The notes under the pieces: model-generated | What the model was told of the DNA's origin: nothing | The model's database searches: none | The model's input: only the letters and a program-made list of their open reading frames with translations | Assembly (NCBI RefSeq): GCF_001552215.1 | Contig: NZ_BCQT01000019.1 | Coordinates: 248,001-312,000, forward strand | Origin: Actinomadura macra NBRC 14102 | Lineage (GTDB): Bacteria > Actinomycetota > Actinomycetes > Streptosporangiales > Streptosporangiaceae | Direction of reading: 5' to 3' | DNA: 64,000 nt | Made by a program: the position numbers and the translations under genes | Part shown: positions 49,679 through 59,505 of the stretch, one piece after another | Layout: each line of letters begins with the position of its first letter | How positions within the stretch are numbered: position 1 is the first letter of the stretch

Positions 49679-50164
49679 CAACCCGATCCCTCCTCGCACC
49701 GCGACGCATAGAGCTTGTCAGGATCCGGACGCCAGCGGAAGGGGCGACCGGTCACGACCCGCCAACAGATCATCTCGCGTTTCCGGGCGCCCGGCACGCG
49801 GCCGGTCCGCCTTTGCCGGGCCCTGACCCCCGCCGCCGGAGCGCGCCCTCGATGTTCGCCGTGGTCAGCGCCCCTGCCCGGCCAGTCCCCCCGAATTCGG
49901 CCGGGGCGGCGAGCCCGGCGACTGCCGCGTCAGACTCGGCCCGCCGGTGAGGACAGGCAGGCATCTGGGGAGCGTCCATCCCCCAAGGCTAGGCCCGGAA
50001 AGCCTGCTGCGGGCGCGTATTCGCGGCCGTATTCGCATCCGATTCACATCCGATTCACATCCGAGTTACGCCGGCTCACGCCGCGTCCCTTCCCGGGATT
50101 TCGGTCAGACCGCACGGAGGGTCACGGTCCCTCGGCCCTCAAAAGGTGCCAAACTTGTTCCGGT
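49679..50164. other. 486-bp divergent gap with direct repeats
   Basis: No supported gene. Short frames are present but none has coding character. The useful content is near the right end: an 8-bp repeat (GTATTCGC twice) and the 11-bp repeat array at 50031-50063, both upstream of the sulfotransferase gene. Confidence 0.4.
50031..50063. repeat. Three 11-bp direct repeats upstream of the sulfotransferase gene
   Basis: ATTCGCATCCG, ATTCACATCCG and ATTCACATCCG follow one another exactly, one helical turn apart, ending about 100 bp before the start codon. Spacing of this kind suits tandem binding of an OmpR-type or similar regulator. No regulator gene is adjacent. Confidence 0.6.
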
Positions 50165-51133
50165 ATGAGATCGACGCCGCACATCCTCGTGATCAACGGC
50201 ACCAAGGTCCGCCGCCCGGTCTTCGTTCTGGGCGCACCCCACTCCGGTGCGGACCTGCTGGCGCGTGCGGTCAAACGCTCGCCGGGCTTCCATCTGACCA
50301 CGGGCCGCCCCGGCGTCCTGCGGGTCACCTACGCCTTCGCCCGGCAGCCGTCGATCGCCACGCAGCGTGGCCAGGGCGCGGCCCGCGTCCTGCGCGACGC
50401 CTACGCCGAAACCTGGCAGATCTCCGCGCGGGCGTGCGCGGAATGCTCGCCCGAATGCCGGGAACTGGGCGGGCTGCCGCCGGCCGAACCCGCCCCTCCC
50501 GGGCAGCCCGCCCGGGACGGTGATCAGCCCGGCCCCTGCGTCCAGCCCGCGGACATCGTGCGGTTCGCCGACGCCTCCCCCGACCTGATCTACAGCGCGG
50601 ACGTCCTGCTGGACGCCTTCCCCGACGCCCAACTCCTCCAGGTGATCAGGGACGGCCGGGACGCGGTCGCCGACATGCTGGACGACGCCCGCTGCATGGC
50701 CTGGTTCAAGCCGGGGCTCGCCAATCTGGACGCGGTGTTCCCGAACCCGTTCCTCGGCGTCGAGGACCACACCGAGCGCAACCGGTGGCCGAGCGCCGCA
50801 CCCGCCGTCAAGTGCGCGCTGCGCTGGCGCGGGTCGGTACGGCTCAGCGCGCGGCTCCGGCAGCAGGTCCCCGAGGAGCAGCTGTTCACCATCCGGTACG
50901 AGGACCTCGCGGCGCGGCCGCACCGGGTCGCGACCGAGGTGTCGGAGTACCTGGACGCGGCGATCTCCAAGTCGGTCCTGTCCGGCCTGGTCAGGTCCGG
51001 CGCGTGGGCCGCCGACGAGCACGGGGTCGGCACCTGGCGCGAGCGGCTGTCGCCCCGGCAGGCCGCCCAGGTGGAGAAGGTCGCCGGCACCGAGCTGCGG
51101 CGGCTCGGCTACCGGCTGGCCGCGGACGCCTGA
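50165..51133 (+). CDS. Sulfotransferase family protein
   Basis: 322 residues. PAPS-dependent sulfotransferase fold: RPVFVLGAPHSGADLLARAVKRSP is the 5'-phosphosulfate loop (GxPxSGT-like, with GADLL in place of GTTLL), and LLQVIRDGRDAVADML contains the 3'-phosphate-binding Arg. The middle has a Cys-rich CAECSPECRELGG insertion of uncertain meaning. ATG 50165 is used; the longer upstream frame lacks coding character. Substrate unknown. Convergent with, and overlapping by 25 bp, the ABC exporter gene. Confidence 0.8.
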   Translation: MRSTPHILVINGTKVRRPVFVLGAPHSGADLLARAVKRSPGFHLTTGRPGVLRVTYAFARQPSIATQRGQGAARVLRDAYAETWQISARACAECSPECRELGGLPPAEPAPPGQPARDGDQPGPCVQPADIVRFADASPDLIYSADVLLDAFPDAQLLQVIRDGRDAVADMLDDARCMAWFKPGLANLDAVFPNPFLGVEDHTERNRWPSAAPAVKCALRWRGSVRLSARLRQQVPEEQLFTIRYEDLAARPHRVATEVSEYLDAAISKSVLSGLVRSGAWAADEHGVGTWRERLSPRQAAQVEKVAGTELRRLGYRLAADA

Positions 51134-53112
51134 CTGCCGGTCTCCTCCGCGCCGCCGTCCTGGCGGGCGAACTGCGTGCGGTAGAGCTCGGCGTAGAGGC
51201 CGCCGCGCAGTAGCAGTTCCTCGTGGCGTCCCCGCTCGGCCACCCGCCCGCCCTCGATCACCAGGATCTGGTCGGCCTCCCGGATGGTGGACAGCCGGTG
51301 CGCGATCACCAGGGAGGTGCGCCCGGCCAGGGCCGTCCGCAGGGCACGCTGCACCGCCGCCTCGGACTCGGAGTCCAGGTGCGCGGTCGCCTCGTCCAGC
51401 ACGACCACCGACGGCGCCTTCAGCAGCAGCCGGGCGATCGCGAGCCGCTGCTTCTCGCCGCCCGACAGCCGGTACCCGCGGTCGCCCACGACCGTGTCCA
51501 GGCCCTCGGCCATCGACGCGATCAGCCCGCCGACCTGCGCGGACTCCAGCGCTTCCAGGATCTCGGCGTCGGTGGCGTCCGGCCGGGCGTAGCGCATGTT
51601 CTCGCGGATGGTGTCGTGGAACAGGTGCGCGTCCTGGCTCACCACGCCGATCTCGCCGCGCAGCGAATCGAGCGTGACGTCACGGACGTCGGTCCCGCCG
51701 ATCCGGATCGCGCCACCGGAGACGTCGTAGAGCCGCGAGACCAGGTGCGTGATCGTCGACTTGCCCGCGCCGGAGGGCCCGACCAGCGCCACGAGCTGCC
51801 CGGACGCCGCGGTGAAGTCCACGTCGAACAGGACCTCGCGGGCGGGGGCGGTGTCGGTCCGCGCGATCGACTCCAGCGAGGCCAGCGACACCTCCTCGGC
51901 CGACGGGTAGGCGAACCGGACGTGGTCGAACTCGATCGCCGGAGCGGCGGGCCGCGCGGTGAGCCCGTCCTGCGCCTGCGGTCCGTCCTGCGCCTGCGGG
52001 GTGCCCTGTGTCTGCGGGGTGCCCTGCGTCTCGCCCAGGGTGCGGGCGTCCTTGCGGTCGCGGATGAGGGGCTTGAGGTCGAGCACCTCGAACACGCGGT
52101 CGAAGCTCACCAGGGCGGTCATCACGTCCACGTGGACGTTGGACAGCGCGGTCAGCGGTCCGTACATACGGGTCAGCAGGGTCGCGAGGGCGACGAGCGT
52201 GCCGAGTTCGAGGCCGCCGTCCACGACGAGGAAGCCGCCCATGCCGTAGACCATGGCGGTGGCGAGCGCCGCGACCAGCGTCAGGGCGGTGAAGAACACG
52301 CGGCCGTACATGGCGGCGACGATGCCGATGTCCCGGACCCGCTCGGCCCGCTGGGAGAAGTTCACCTCCTCCTCGGCCGGGCGGCCGTACAGCTTGGCGA
52401 GCATCGCGCCCGCCACGTTGAACCGTTCGGTCATCAGCGAGCTCATCTCGGCGTCCAGCACCATCTGCTCGCGGCTGATCCGCGACAGCCGCCGCCCCAC
52501 CCACTTGGCGGGCAGGATGAAGATCGGGAGCAGCAGCAACGCGATCAGCGTCACCTGCCAGGACAGGATCAGCATCGTCACCAGCACCAGGATCAGGCTG
52601 ATCACGTTGGACACCACCGACGACAGGGTGGTGGTGAGGGCGCGCTGCGCGCCGATGACGTCGTTGTTGAGACGGCTGACGAGCGAGCCCGTCTGGGCGC
52701 GCATGAAGAACGCCACGGGCTGGCGCTGGACGTGCCCGAACACCTGCGTGCGCAGGTCGTAGATCAGTCCCTCGCCGATGCGCGCCGAGTACCAGCGCTG
52801 GGCCAGGCCGAGCACCGCCTCCAGCAGCGCGAGCCCGGCGACGGCGACCGCGAGCCAGATCACCAGATCCTGCCGGCCCGGCACGATGCCGCGGTCGATG
52901 ATCGACTTGAGCAGCAGCGGGTTCGCGACGACGATCACCGCGGCGATGGTGTTCAGCACGAGGAACAGGACCAGCTCGCGAACGTAGGGGCGCGCGTAGC
53001 CGGCGATCCGCCTGACGGTGCCGGGCTTGAGCTTCTGCTGGGTGACGGACCCGTCCCGGCGGAACGAGGCCATCACCTGCCAGCCGTTGCCCGGCGATCC
53101 CGGCATCCCCAC
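51109..53112 (-). CDS. ABC exporter, fused permease and ATPase
   Basis: 667 residues. N-terminal six-TM exporter domain (VRELVLFLVLNTIAAVIVV onward, with SLVSRLNNDVIGAQRAL) and C-terminal ATPase with Walker A GPSGAGKST, Q loop GVVSQDAHLFH, signature LSGGEKQRLAIARLLL, Walker B VVLDEATAHLD and H-loop IAHRLST. The linker between the domains carries imperfect repeats (GTPQTQGTPQAQDGPQAQDG). GTG 53112 has GGAGG 5 bp upstream; ATG 53106 is the alternative. Drug or lipid export is the family role; substrate unknown. Confidence 0.93.
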   Translation of the reverse strand: MGMPGSPGNGWQVMASFRRDGSVTQQKLKPGTVRRIAGYARPYVRELVLFLVLNTIAAVIVVANPLLLKSIIDRGIVPGRQDLVIWLAVAVAGLALLEAVLGLAQRWYSARIGEGLIYDLRTQVFGHVQRQPVAFFMRAQTGSLVSRLNNDVIGAQRALTTTLSSVVSNVISLILVLVTMLILSWQVTLIALLLLPIFILPAKWVGRRLSRISREQMVLDAEMSSLMTERFNVAGAMLAKLYGRPAEEEVNFSQRAERVRDIGIVAAMYGRVFFTALTLVAALATAMVYGMGGFLVVDGGLELGTLVALATLLTRMYGPLTALSNVHVDVMTALVSFDRVFEVLDLKPLIRDRKDARTLGETQGTPQTQGTPQAQDGPQAQDGLTARPAAPAIEFDHVRFAYPSAEEVSLASLESIARTDTAPAREVLFDVDFTAASGQLVALVGPSGAGKSTITHLVSRLYDVSGGAIRIGGTDVRDVTLDSLRGEIGVVSQDAHLFHDTIRENMRYARPDATDAEILEALESAQVGGLIASMAEGLDTVVGDRGYRLSGGEKQRLAIARLLLKAPSVVVLDEATAHLDSESEAAVQRALRTALAGRTSLVIAHRLSTIREADQILVIEGGRVAERGRHEELLLRGGLYAELYRTQFARQDGGAEETGSQASAASR

Positions 53113-53373
53113 AAGCGCCTCCGAGGGGTCGCTGCCCGCCCTCAGAGCCGGGCGGGCAAGTGCGTAATCAAGTAAGCATCTCAGTCTCCGGAAGGATCAA
53201 CGTCCCCTCCCCCGTCGCGCTTCCCCGCTCCGCTCACGGCGTAACCCGCAGCCGGCGCGAGGTCCACCCGCCGCGCACCCGGCACCGCCGGCGGGTGATC
53301 TTATGGACTTCCCGCGGTACCGGTAGTAAGAGTGATCAGCAACCTCCGGCTCATACCCCCCAGGAGCCCCCAA

Positions 53374-55296
53374 GTGAGACGACGCTTCCTGCGAAGCGGC
53401 GCCGGCATGATCACCCTCACCGCCGCGCTGCTCGCCACCACCGCACTCCCCGCGGGTGCCGCCGCGCCCACAAGGCCGGCGCGCTCCCCGGAGCCCGCCT
53501 TGAAGGTCACGGTGAAGGACGGCCGGACACAGCCGATCTTCTCCCGTGCCGACGCGGTCACCCAGACCGTCAGCATCGAGACCACCGCCGACAGCGACCA
53601 CGACGGAGTCCGCGACCGTGTCGAGATGCGGATCATGCGTCCGAAGGAGACCGACACCGCCGGGCTCAAGGTCCCGACGATCCTGGAGGCCAGCCCGTAC
53701 TGGGCGGGCACCCTCAACATCCCGAACCACCCGGTCGACATCGACGACCCGCAGGCGCGGGCGCTGGCCAACGGCAAGCGGAACGTGGCCGACGTCTTCC
53801 CGGGCTACTACGACAACTACTTCCTTCCACGCGGATACGCCATCGCGAACCTCGACAGCATCGGGACGGGCGGGTCCACCGGCTGCCCGACCGCGGGCGA
53901 CCGCGACGAGCAGGCGGGCGCCAAGGCCGCGGTGGACTGGTTGAACGGCCGCGCGAAGGGCTGGGCACCGGACGGTACGCCGGTCCAGGCGGGCTGGTCC
54001 ACCGGCAACGTCGGCATGATCGGCCAGTCCTACAACGGGACGCTGCCGAACATGGCCGCCGCCACCGGTGTCCGCGGCCTCAAGGCCATCGTGCCGATCG
54101 CGGCCATTTCGAGCTGGTACGACTACTACCGGGCCAACGGCGGCGTCCTCGCGCCCGGCGGCTACCAGGGCGAGGACCTGGACGTCATGGCCAAGATCGT
54201 GCTCACCCGGAAGAACCCCGAGGTCTGCGGCAAGGTCATCGACGACATCGCGGCCCGCCAGGACCGAGAGACCGGCGACTACAGCGACGTGTGGGAGCAG
54301 CGCGACTACGTCGACCAGGCCAGGAAGGTCCGCGCCGCGGTCATGGTGGTGCACGGCCTGAACGACTGGAACGTCAAGGTCAAGAACTCCGTCCAGTGGT
54401 GGAACGCGCTGAAGGAGGCCGGGGTGCCGCGCAAGCTGTGGCTGCACCAGGCCAACCATGCGACGCCGTTCCGCTGGCGCCTTGAGGAGTGGCTGCGCCA
54501 GACGCACGCCTGGTTCGACCGGTACCTGTACGACCTCCGCAACGGCATCGAGAACGAGCCGCGGGTCGACATCGAGCGTGCCCCGGGCCAGTGGGAGACC
54601 GCCAAGGACTGGCCCGTCCCCGGCACCCGGACGGTCCCGTTCAGTCTGAACGCCGGTGAGTCCGGCCAGCCGGGCATCCTCGGCGGCCGTCCCCGCCACG
54701 GTGACGCCCAGCGCTTCGTGGACGCGGGCAAGACCCGGACCGCCGAGCAGTTGCTGGTGAACGAGGACAAGGCCGACCCCAACCGGCTGGCCTACCTCAC
54801 GCCCGCGCTGGAGGAGCCGCTCCGCGTCAACGGCATCCCGCGGATGTCGGTCAAGGCGTCGCTGGACGGACGGTCGCCGTACCTGACGGCGCTGCTCGTC
54901 GACTACGGCACCGACACCCGCACGACCGGCGCCCGCCGCGACACCGGTGAGCGCGTCTGCTACGGCCAGGGCGTGCCGGGAGATGACGGCTGCACCACCC
55001 GCCAGGCGTTGTTGACCGAGACCGCCCCGTTCAAGGTCATCACACGGGGATGGCTGGACGCGCGCAACCGGCACAGCCCGAGCCACACCGACCCGCTCGA
55101 ACCCGGCAAGGCGTACAAGTTCCGCTGGGACTTCGAGCCGACCGACTACATCGTCAAGGCCGGGCACCGGCTCGGCGTGATCGTCCTGTCCACCGACTAC
55201 GACTACACGCTCCGCTACCCGGCGGGCACCAAGGTCGCCCTCACACCCGGCGTCAGCAAGCTGCTCCTTCCGCTGGCCCGCGAGTCCCGCCGGTAA
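53374..55296 (+). CDS. Secreted X-Pro dipeptidyl-peptidase (S15 family)
   Basis: 640 residues, serine exopeptidase that removes X-Pro dipeptides from N termini. The leader has RRRFLRSG, a hydrophobic run (MITLTAALLATTALPAG) and an Ala-x-Ala site, so it is exported, perhaps by Tat. The nucleophile is in GMIGQSYNGTLPNM, the Asp in VHGLNDWNVKV and the His in HQANHATPF; the C terminus is the beta-sandwich of S15/CocE enzymes (FRWDFEPTDYIVKAGHRLG). GTG 53374 has AGGAG 7 bp upstream; an in-frame GTG at 53332 is less likely. Confidence 0.92.
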   Translation: MRRRFLRSGAGMITLTAALLATTALPAGAAAPTRPARSPEPALKVTVKDGRTQPIFSRADAVTQTVSIETTADSDHDGVRDRVEMRIMRPKETDTAGLKVPTILEASPYWAGTLNIPNHPVDIDDPQARALANGKRNVADVFPGYYDNYFLPRGYAIANLDSIGTGGSTGCPTAGDRDEQAGAKAAVDWLNGRAKGWAPDGTPVQAGWSTGNVGMIGQSYNGTLPNMAAATGVRGLKAIVPIAAISSWYDYYRANGGVLAPGGYQGEDLDVMAKIVLTRKNPEVCGKVIDDIAARQDRETGDYSDVWEQRDYVDQARKVRAAVMVVHGLNDWNVKVKNSVQWWNALKEAGVPRKLWLHQANHATPFRWRLEEWLRQTHAWFDRYLYDLRNGIENEPRVDIERAPGQWETAKDWPVPGTRTVPFSLNAGESGQPGILGGRPRHGDAQRFVDAGKTRTAEQLLVNEDKADPNRLAYLTPALEEPLRVNGIPRMSVKASLDGRSPYLTALLVDYGTDTRTTGARRDTGERVCYGQGVPGDDGCTTRQALLTETAPFKVITRGWLDARNRHSPSHTDPLEPGKAYKFRWDFEPTDYIVKAGHRLGVIVLSTDYDYTLRYPAGTKVALTPGVSKLLLPLARESRR

Positions 55297-55314
55297 CCGA
55301 ATCCGTCCGCCCGC

Positions 55315-55356
55315 GGCGGGTCGTCGTTCTGGCAGTCGCCCTGACGACGACCCGCC
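55315..55356. terminator. Hairpin between convergent S15 peptidase and enoyl-CoA hydratase genes
   Basis: GGCGGGTCGTCGT and ACGACGACCCGCC form a perfect 13-bp stem with a 16-nt loop. It is placed just after the S15 stop and before the convergent hydratase stop, so it can serve both strands. Confidence 0.75.
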
Positions 55357-55400
55357 TCGACCTGCCTGTGATGGACAGGGCTCGACGGGCCCACCAGGGC

Positions 55401-56237
55401 TCAGCGGGCGAACAGCTCGCGGAGGCGGCCGATCTGCTCGTGGCGTTCGGCGGCGCACTGCTGCTCAAGCGTGTTCTCCGGGGCCTGCCACAGCAGCCGC
55501 TTCGTGGCGGCGGCCGCCCCCGGGTTCACCGCCAGCAGGGCGGTGACCAGGTCGGAGACAGCGGCGTCAAGGCCCTCGCGCGGGACGACGGTCTCGGCCA
55601 GACCCAGCCGGGCGGCCTCCTCGGCCTGCACGGTGCGGGCGGTGAGGCACAGCTCCAGGGCGCGCGGGACGCCGACGATCTCGACGAGCGGCTTGGTGCC
55701 GGTCAGGTCGGGGACGAGCCCGAGCGCGGGCTCTTTCATGCAGAACTTCACGTCGTCGGCGACGACGCGGATGTCGCACGCCAGCGCGAGCTGGAAGCCG
55801 CCGCCGATGGCATGGCCGTGCACGGCCGCGATCGTGACGATGTCGGCGCGCCGCAGCCAGGTGTAGCCCTCCTGTAGCTCGGCGATGAATCGATCGGTGG
55901 CCTCGGCATCGGAGCCGTCGGCGAAGCCCTCGCCGTCACCGGAGAGCCCGGCATTGGAAAACAGGGCGAGATCGATGCCCGCGGAGAAGGACGGGCCCTC
56001 GCCGCGGAGCACGACGACGCGCACATCGGACGGCAGGGACCGGCCGATGGCGGCGAGTCCCCGCCATGTGGCGAACGTCAGGGCGTTGCGCCGCTCGGGC
56101 CGGTTCAGCGTGACGGTCGCGACGGCGCCGTCCACGTCCAGTCGCAGCCCGGCCCCGGCCAGGTCGACCCCTGCCAGGTCTGCCTCGCCTTCGGCCGTGA
56201 CCGATTCCGGTCGCCGATCCGCACTCGCGTCCGCCAT
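55401..56237 (-). CDS. Enoyl-CoA hydratase/isomerase family protein
   Basis: 278 residues of the crotonase fold. ATVTLNRPERRNALTFATW, VVVLRGEGPSFSAGIDLALFS and AAVHGHAIGGGFQLALACDIRV give the CoA-binding and oxyanion-hole Gly; the EPALGLVPDLTGTKPLVEIVG block carries a conserved Glu position and a Pro-Asp in place of the second catalytic Glu of true hydratases. It may therefore be an isomerase or another crotonase activity. ATG 56237 has GGGAG upstream. Stands alone. Confidence 0.88.
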   Translation of the reverse strand: MADASADRRPESVTAEGEADLAGVDLAGAGLRLDVDGAVATVTLNRPERRNALTFATWRGLAAIGRSLPSDVRVVVLRGEGPSFSAGIDLALFSNAGLSGDGEGFADGSDAEATDRFIAELQEGYTWLRRADIVTIAAVHGHAIGGGFQLALACDIRVVADDVKFCMKEPALGLVPDLTGTKPLVEIVGVPRALELCLTARTVQAEEAARLGLAETVVPREGLDAAVSDLVTALLAVNPGAAAATKRLLWQAPENTLEQQCAAERHEQIGRLRELFAR

Positions 56238-56446
56238 GGCGCTCCCTCTCCGCTGTGACCTGTCCTGTCGGTGACGGGCCAGAGGCCCAGCCGCCAGGCG
56301 GGAGGGAAGGACGCATGGGGGCGCACTGGGGCCCGCCCCGCCGTCCACGGGGCGGGACCCATCCCGTCCGCCGCCGCGACCGAACCCTACTGGGCCGGCC
56401 GCGACGGCGGATCAGGCGGTGCGCTCATCCGGGGGTCGGTGTCCGT

Positions 56447-56659
56447 TCAGGACTTCTTGCCCCGGGTCGCGCCGCCGCGACCGCGCAGGTTGACGCCGGA
56501 CTCGGTCAGAATCCGGTGGATGAACCCATACGAGCGGCCGGTGGCGGCTGCCAGGGCGCGGATGCTCTCGCCGGAGTCGTACCTCTTCTTGAGGTCCGCC
56601 GCCAGCTTGTCGCGCTCGGCACCGGTCACGCGGGTGCCCTTCTTAAGGGTCTCGGCCAC
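56447..56659 (-). CDS. Small helix-turn-helix protein conserved in actinomycetes
   Basis: 70 residues. AETLKKGTRVTGAERDKLAADLKKRYDSGESIRALAAATGRSYGFIHRILTESGVNLRGRGG: a homeodomain-like HTH followed by a basic Gly/Arg tail. GTG 56659 is chosen because GGGAGG lies 5 bp upstream. The family is short, basic and highly conserved in streptomycetes and relatives, with an unknown role in gene control or chromosome organisation. Confidence 0.82.
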   Translation of the reverse strand: MAETLKKGTRVTGAERDKLAADLKKRYDSGESIRALAAATGRSYGFIHRILTESGVNLRGRGGATRGKKS

Positions 56660-56775
56660 GAGTACCTCCCGTAGTGATGTGGTGACCGCTGCGTTATCCC
56701 CCGCCATGATCAGTCATTCCCGCGCGTTCGGCTACCCACTCGGCCAGAAAAGATCTGCGGAAGGCAGTCCGCAGG

Positions 56776-58374
56776 TCACGCAAGTGCCACCAGATCAGCA
56801 AACTCGTCACTCCAGATGTCTTCGACACCATCCGGCAGCAAAATCACTCTTTCCGGCCGCAGCGCCTCGACGGCGCCCTCGTCGTGGGTCACCAGCACGA
56901 TGGCTCCGGCGAAGGTTCGCAGCGCCGCCAGGATCTCCTCGCGGCTGGCCGGGTCGAGGTTGTTGGTGGGCTCGTCCAGCAGCAGGACGTTGGCGCTCGA
57001 CACCACCAGCATCGCCAGGGCGAGCCGGGTCTTCTCCCCGCCCGACAGGACCCCCGCGGGCTTGTCCACGTCGTCGCCGGAGAACAGGAACGAGCCGAGG
57101 ATCTTGCGGACCTCGACCGGCGCCATCCCGGGTGCGGCGGACTGCATGTTCGCAAGGACCGAGCGCTCGACCTCCAGCGTCTCGTGCTCCTGCGCGTAGT
57201 AGCCGATGCGCAGGCCGTGACCGGCCACGACGGCGCCCGTGTCGGGCTTGTCGACCCCCGCCAGCATGCGGAGAAGGGTCGTTTTGCCCGCGCCGTTCAG
57301 GCCCAGCACGACGACGCGGCTGCCCCGGTCGATCGCCAGGTCCACGTCGGTGAATATCTCCAAAGATCCGTACGATTTCGACAAACCCTCCGCGGTGAGC
57401 GGAGTCCGGCCGCAGGAGGCCGGATCCGGGAAGCGGATCTTGGCGACCTTGTCGGCCTGCCGCTCGCCCTCCACCCCGGCGAGGAGCTGCCGGGCGCGGC
57501 GGTCCATCTGCTGCGCCGCCTTGGCCTTGGTCGCCTTGGCCCGCATCTTGTCGGCCTGCGACAGCAGCGCCGACGCCTGCCGGTGGGCGTTGGCCGTCTC
57601 GCGCTTGCGGCGCCGCTCGTCGGTCTCGCGCTGGTCGAGGTACTTCTTCCAGCCGACGTTGTAGATGTCGATCACGCTGCGGTTGGCGTCCAGGTGGAAC
57701 ACCCGGTTGACGACCGCGTCCAGCAGCTCCACGTCGTGGCTGATGACGACCAGGCCGCCCTGGTGGGACTTGAGGAAGTCGCGCAGCCAGACGATCGAGT
57801 CGGCGTCCAGGTGGTTGGTGGGCTCGTCCAGCAGCAGGGTGTCGGCGTCGGAGAACAGGATGCGGGCCAGCTCCACACGCCGCCGCTGACCGCCCGACAG
57901 CGTCCCGAGGGGCTGGGTCATCACCCGGTCCGGCAGGCCCAGGCTGGAGGCGATGGAGGCGGCCTCCGCCTCAGCCGAGTAGCCGCCCAGGACGTGCAGC
58001 CGCTCTTCCAGCCGCCCGTAGCGCCGGACGGCCTTGTCGCGGTCGGCTGCGGACGCGGCCGCCATCGCCTCCTCGGCGGCGCGCAGCTTGCGGATGACCT
58101 CGTCCAGGCCGCGCGCGGACAGGATGCGGTCGCGCGCCAGTTCCTCAAGGTCGACGCCACGGGGGTCCTGCGGGAGGTAGCCGATCGTGCCCGAGGACGT
58201 CACGCTCCCCTGCGCAGGCAGCGCGTCCCCCGCCAGCACCTTGGTGAGGGTGGTCTTACCGGCGCCGTTGCGGCCGACGAAGCCCACGCGGTCGCCGGGG
58301 TTGACCCGGAAGGACGCGGTCTCGATCAGCAGCCGGGACCCGGCGCGCAGCTCGATGTCGTTCGCGATGATCAC
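56776..58374 (-). CDS. ABC-F type ATPase
   Basis: 532 residues, two ABC ATPase domains without TM segments, which marks the ABC-F group that acts on the ribosome. First domain: GRNGAGKTTLTKVLAG, LSGGQRRRVELARILF, LLLDEPTNHLD. The linker, a basic coiled segment (RRRKRETANAHRQASALLSQ onward), is the region that reaches the ribosomal P or E site. Second domain: GLNGAGKTTLLRMLAG, LSGGEKTRLALAML, LLLDEPTNNLD. Whether it is a translation factor (EttA-like) or an antibiotic-resistance type cannot be told from sequence alone. Confidence 0.93.
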   Translation of the reverse strand: MIIANDIELRAGSRLLIETASFRVNPGDRVGFVGRNGAGKTTLTKVLAGDALPAQGSVTSSGTIGYLPQDPRGVDLEELARDRILSARGLDEVIRKLRAAEEAMAAASAADRDKAVRRYGRLEERLHVLGGYSAEAEAASIASSLGLPDRVMTQPLGTLSGGQRRRVELARILFSDADTLLLDEPTNHLDADSIVWLRDFLKSHQGGLVVISHDVELLDAVVNRVFHLDANRSVIDIYNVGWKKYLDQRETDERRRKRETANAHRQASALLSQADKMRAKATKAKAAQQMDRRARQLLAGVEGERQADKVAKIRFPDPASCGRTPLTAEGLSKSYGSLEIFTDVDLAIDRGSRVVVLGLNGAGKTTLLRMLAGVDKPDTGAVVAGHGLRIGYYAQEHETLEVERSVLANMQSAAPGMAPVEVRKILGSFLFSGDDVDKPAGVLSGGEKTRLALAMLVVSSANVLLLDEPTNNLDPASREEILAALRTFAGAIVLVTHDEGAVEALRPERVILLPDGVEDIWSDEFADLVALA

Positions 58375-58659
58375 AGTGACAGGGCTCCCCTGACGGACGG
58401 CTCGATGGACAGGCGCAAAACAGCGCGCCGCGCGGTCCTGCGACCGGGGCGCGCCTGGGCGGCCTGTCAGCTCGGGAGCGAAACCATCTGATCAGTGTAC
58501 GTGACGTACTGCCCCGACCGTCCACGATGGCCGAACCTTACGGATCCGTCCGAACACATGTGTGAACGACCGCCGAGAGGCCAGGATGGTGGAGGTACGG
58601 GCGTGCGGCAACGGACCCGGAGTCGGAACCCGGCCCCGGCATCGAGGAATGGTGGCCAG

Positions 58660-59430
58660 ATGACCCATGTGACGAGCAACGCGCCGACCGGGACGCCCAC
58701 GTGGCTCGACCTCGGCATCCCCGACCTGGACCGGGCGAAGACGTTCTACGGGACGCTCTTCGGGTGGCAGTTCCAGGACGTCGGCGCCGAGGGCGGGCAT
58801 TACAACATGTGCACGCTGCGCGGGGAGCCCGTGGCCGGGATGATGCAGAACCCTGACGAGGAGGCAACCGACTTCTGGTGGAGTGTCTACTTCGCCGCCG
58901 ACGACGCCGAGGAGGTCGTCGACCGCGTCACCAAGGCGGGCGGAGAGGTGGTCCACCCCGCGATGGACGTGATGGGGCAGGGCCGGATGGCGATCGTGAA
59001 GGACCCGCAGGGCGGCCAGTTCGGCCTCTGGCAGGGGCAGGCCATGGTCGGCAGCGCCTACGTCAACGAGCCCGGGACGCTGGTCTGGAACGATCTGATC
59101 ACGTCGGACGCCGACGCCGCCCGCGGTTTCTACACGTCGGTGTTCGACTACGGGCTGGAGCCCGTCCCGGGTGACATGGACTACACCGCCCTGCGTCGTC
59201 CCGACGGCGGCTTCATCGGCGGCATCCTCGGGGATTCGGCGGCCACGGCGTCCTGGGTCACCTACTTCGACGTCGCCGACGCCGACGAGGCGGTCCGGCG
59301 GGTACGGGCGGGCGGCGGCACCGTGGACGAGGAGCCGCAGGACACCCCCTACGGACGCATCGCGACGGTCCGCGACCCGTTCGGCGTCCCCTTCCGGGTG
59401 ATGAAGACCGCGCCCACCCCGGGGTCGTGA
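58660..59430 (+). CDS. VOC (glyoxalase/bleomycin resistance) family protein, two domains
   Basis: 256 residues built from two vicinal-oxygen-chelate domains: residues about 10-125 (TWLDLGIPDLDRAKTFYGTLFGW) and about 140-250 (VWNDLITSDADAARGFYTSVF). Each has the FYG/FYT helix, and the domain ends contain DPQGGQFGLWQ and DPFGVPFRVMK. The role is not predictable; the two-domain form is common in actinomycetes. ATG 58660 has GAGGAA upstream. Convergent with the AIM24 unit across a perfect hairpin. Confidence 0.88.
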   Translation: MTHVTSNAPTGTPTWLDLGIPDLDRAKTFYGTLFGWQFQDVGAEGGHYNMCTLRGEPVAGMMQNPDEEATDFWWSVYFAADDAEEVVDRVTKAGGEVVHPAMDVMGQGRMAIVKDPQGGQFGLWQGQAMVGSAYVNEPGTLVWNDLITSDADAARGFYTSVFDYGLEPVPGDMDYTALRRPDGGFIGGILGDSAATASWVTYFDVADADEAVRRVRAGGGTVDEEPQDTPYGRIATVRDPFGVPFRVMKTAPTPGS

Positions 59431-59461
59431 CACCGGCGGCGTGATCTCCGGACGGCCCGGT

Positions 59462-59495
59462 GTCCCGGGGCTCCGCACGTGCGGAGCCCCGGGAC
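59462..59495. terminator. Perfect 34-nt palindromic terminator between VOC and AIM24 genes
   Basis: The 34 bases from 59462 to 59495 form a complete palindrome centred on CACGTG, with GTCCCGGGGCTCCGCAC as one arm. It can fold to a hairpin without mismatches and extends by three more pairs past a T-G pair. It sits between convergent genes, so it can work in both directions. Confidence 0.85.
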
Positions 59496-59505
59496 GCCGC
59501 AGGGG

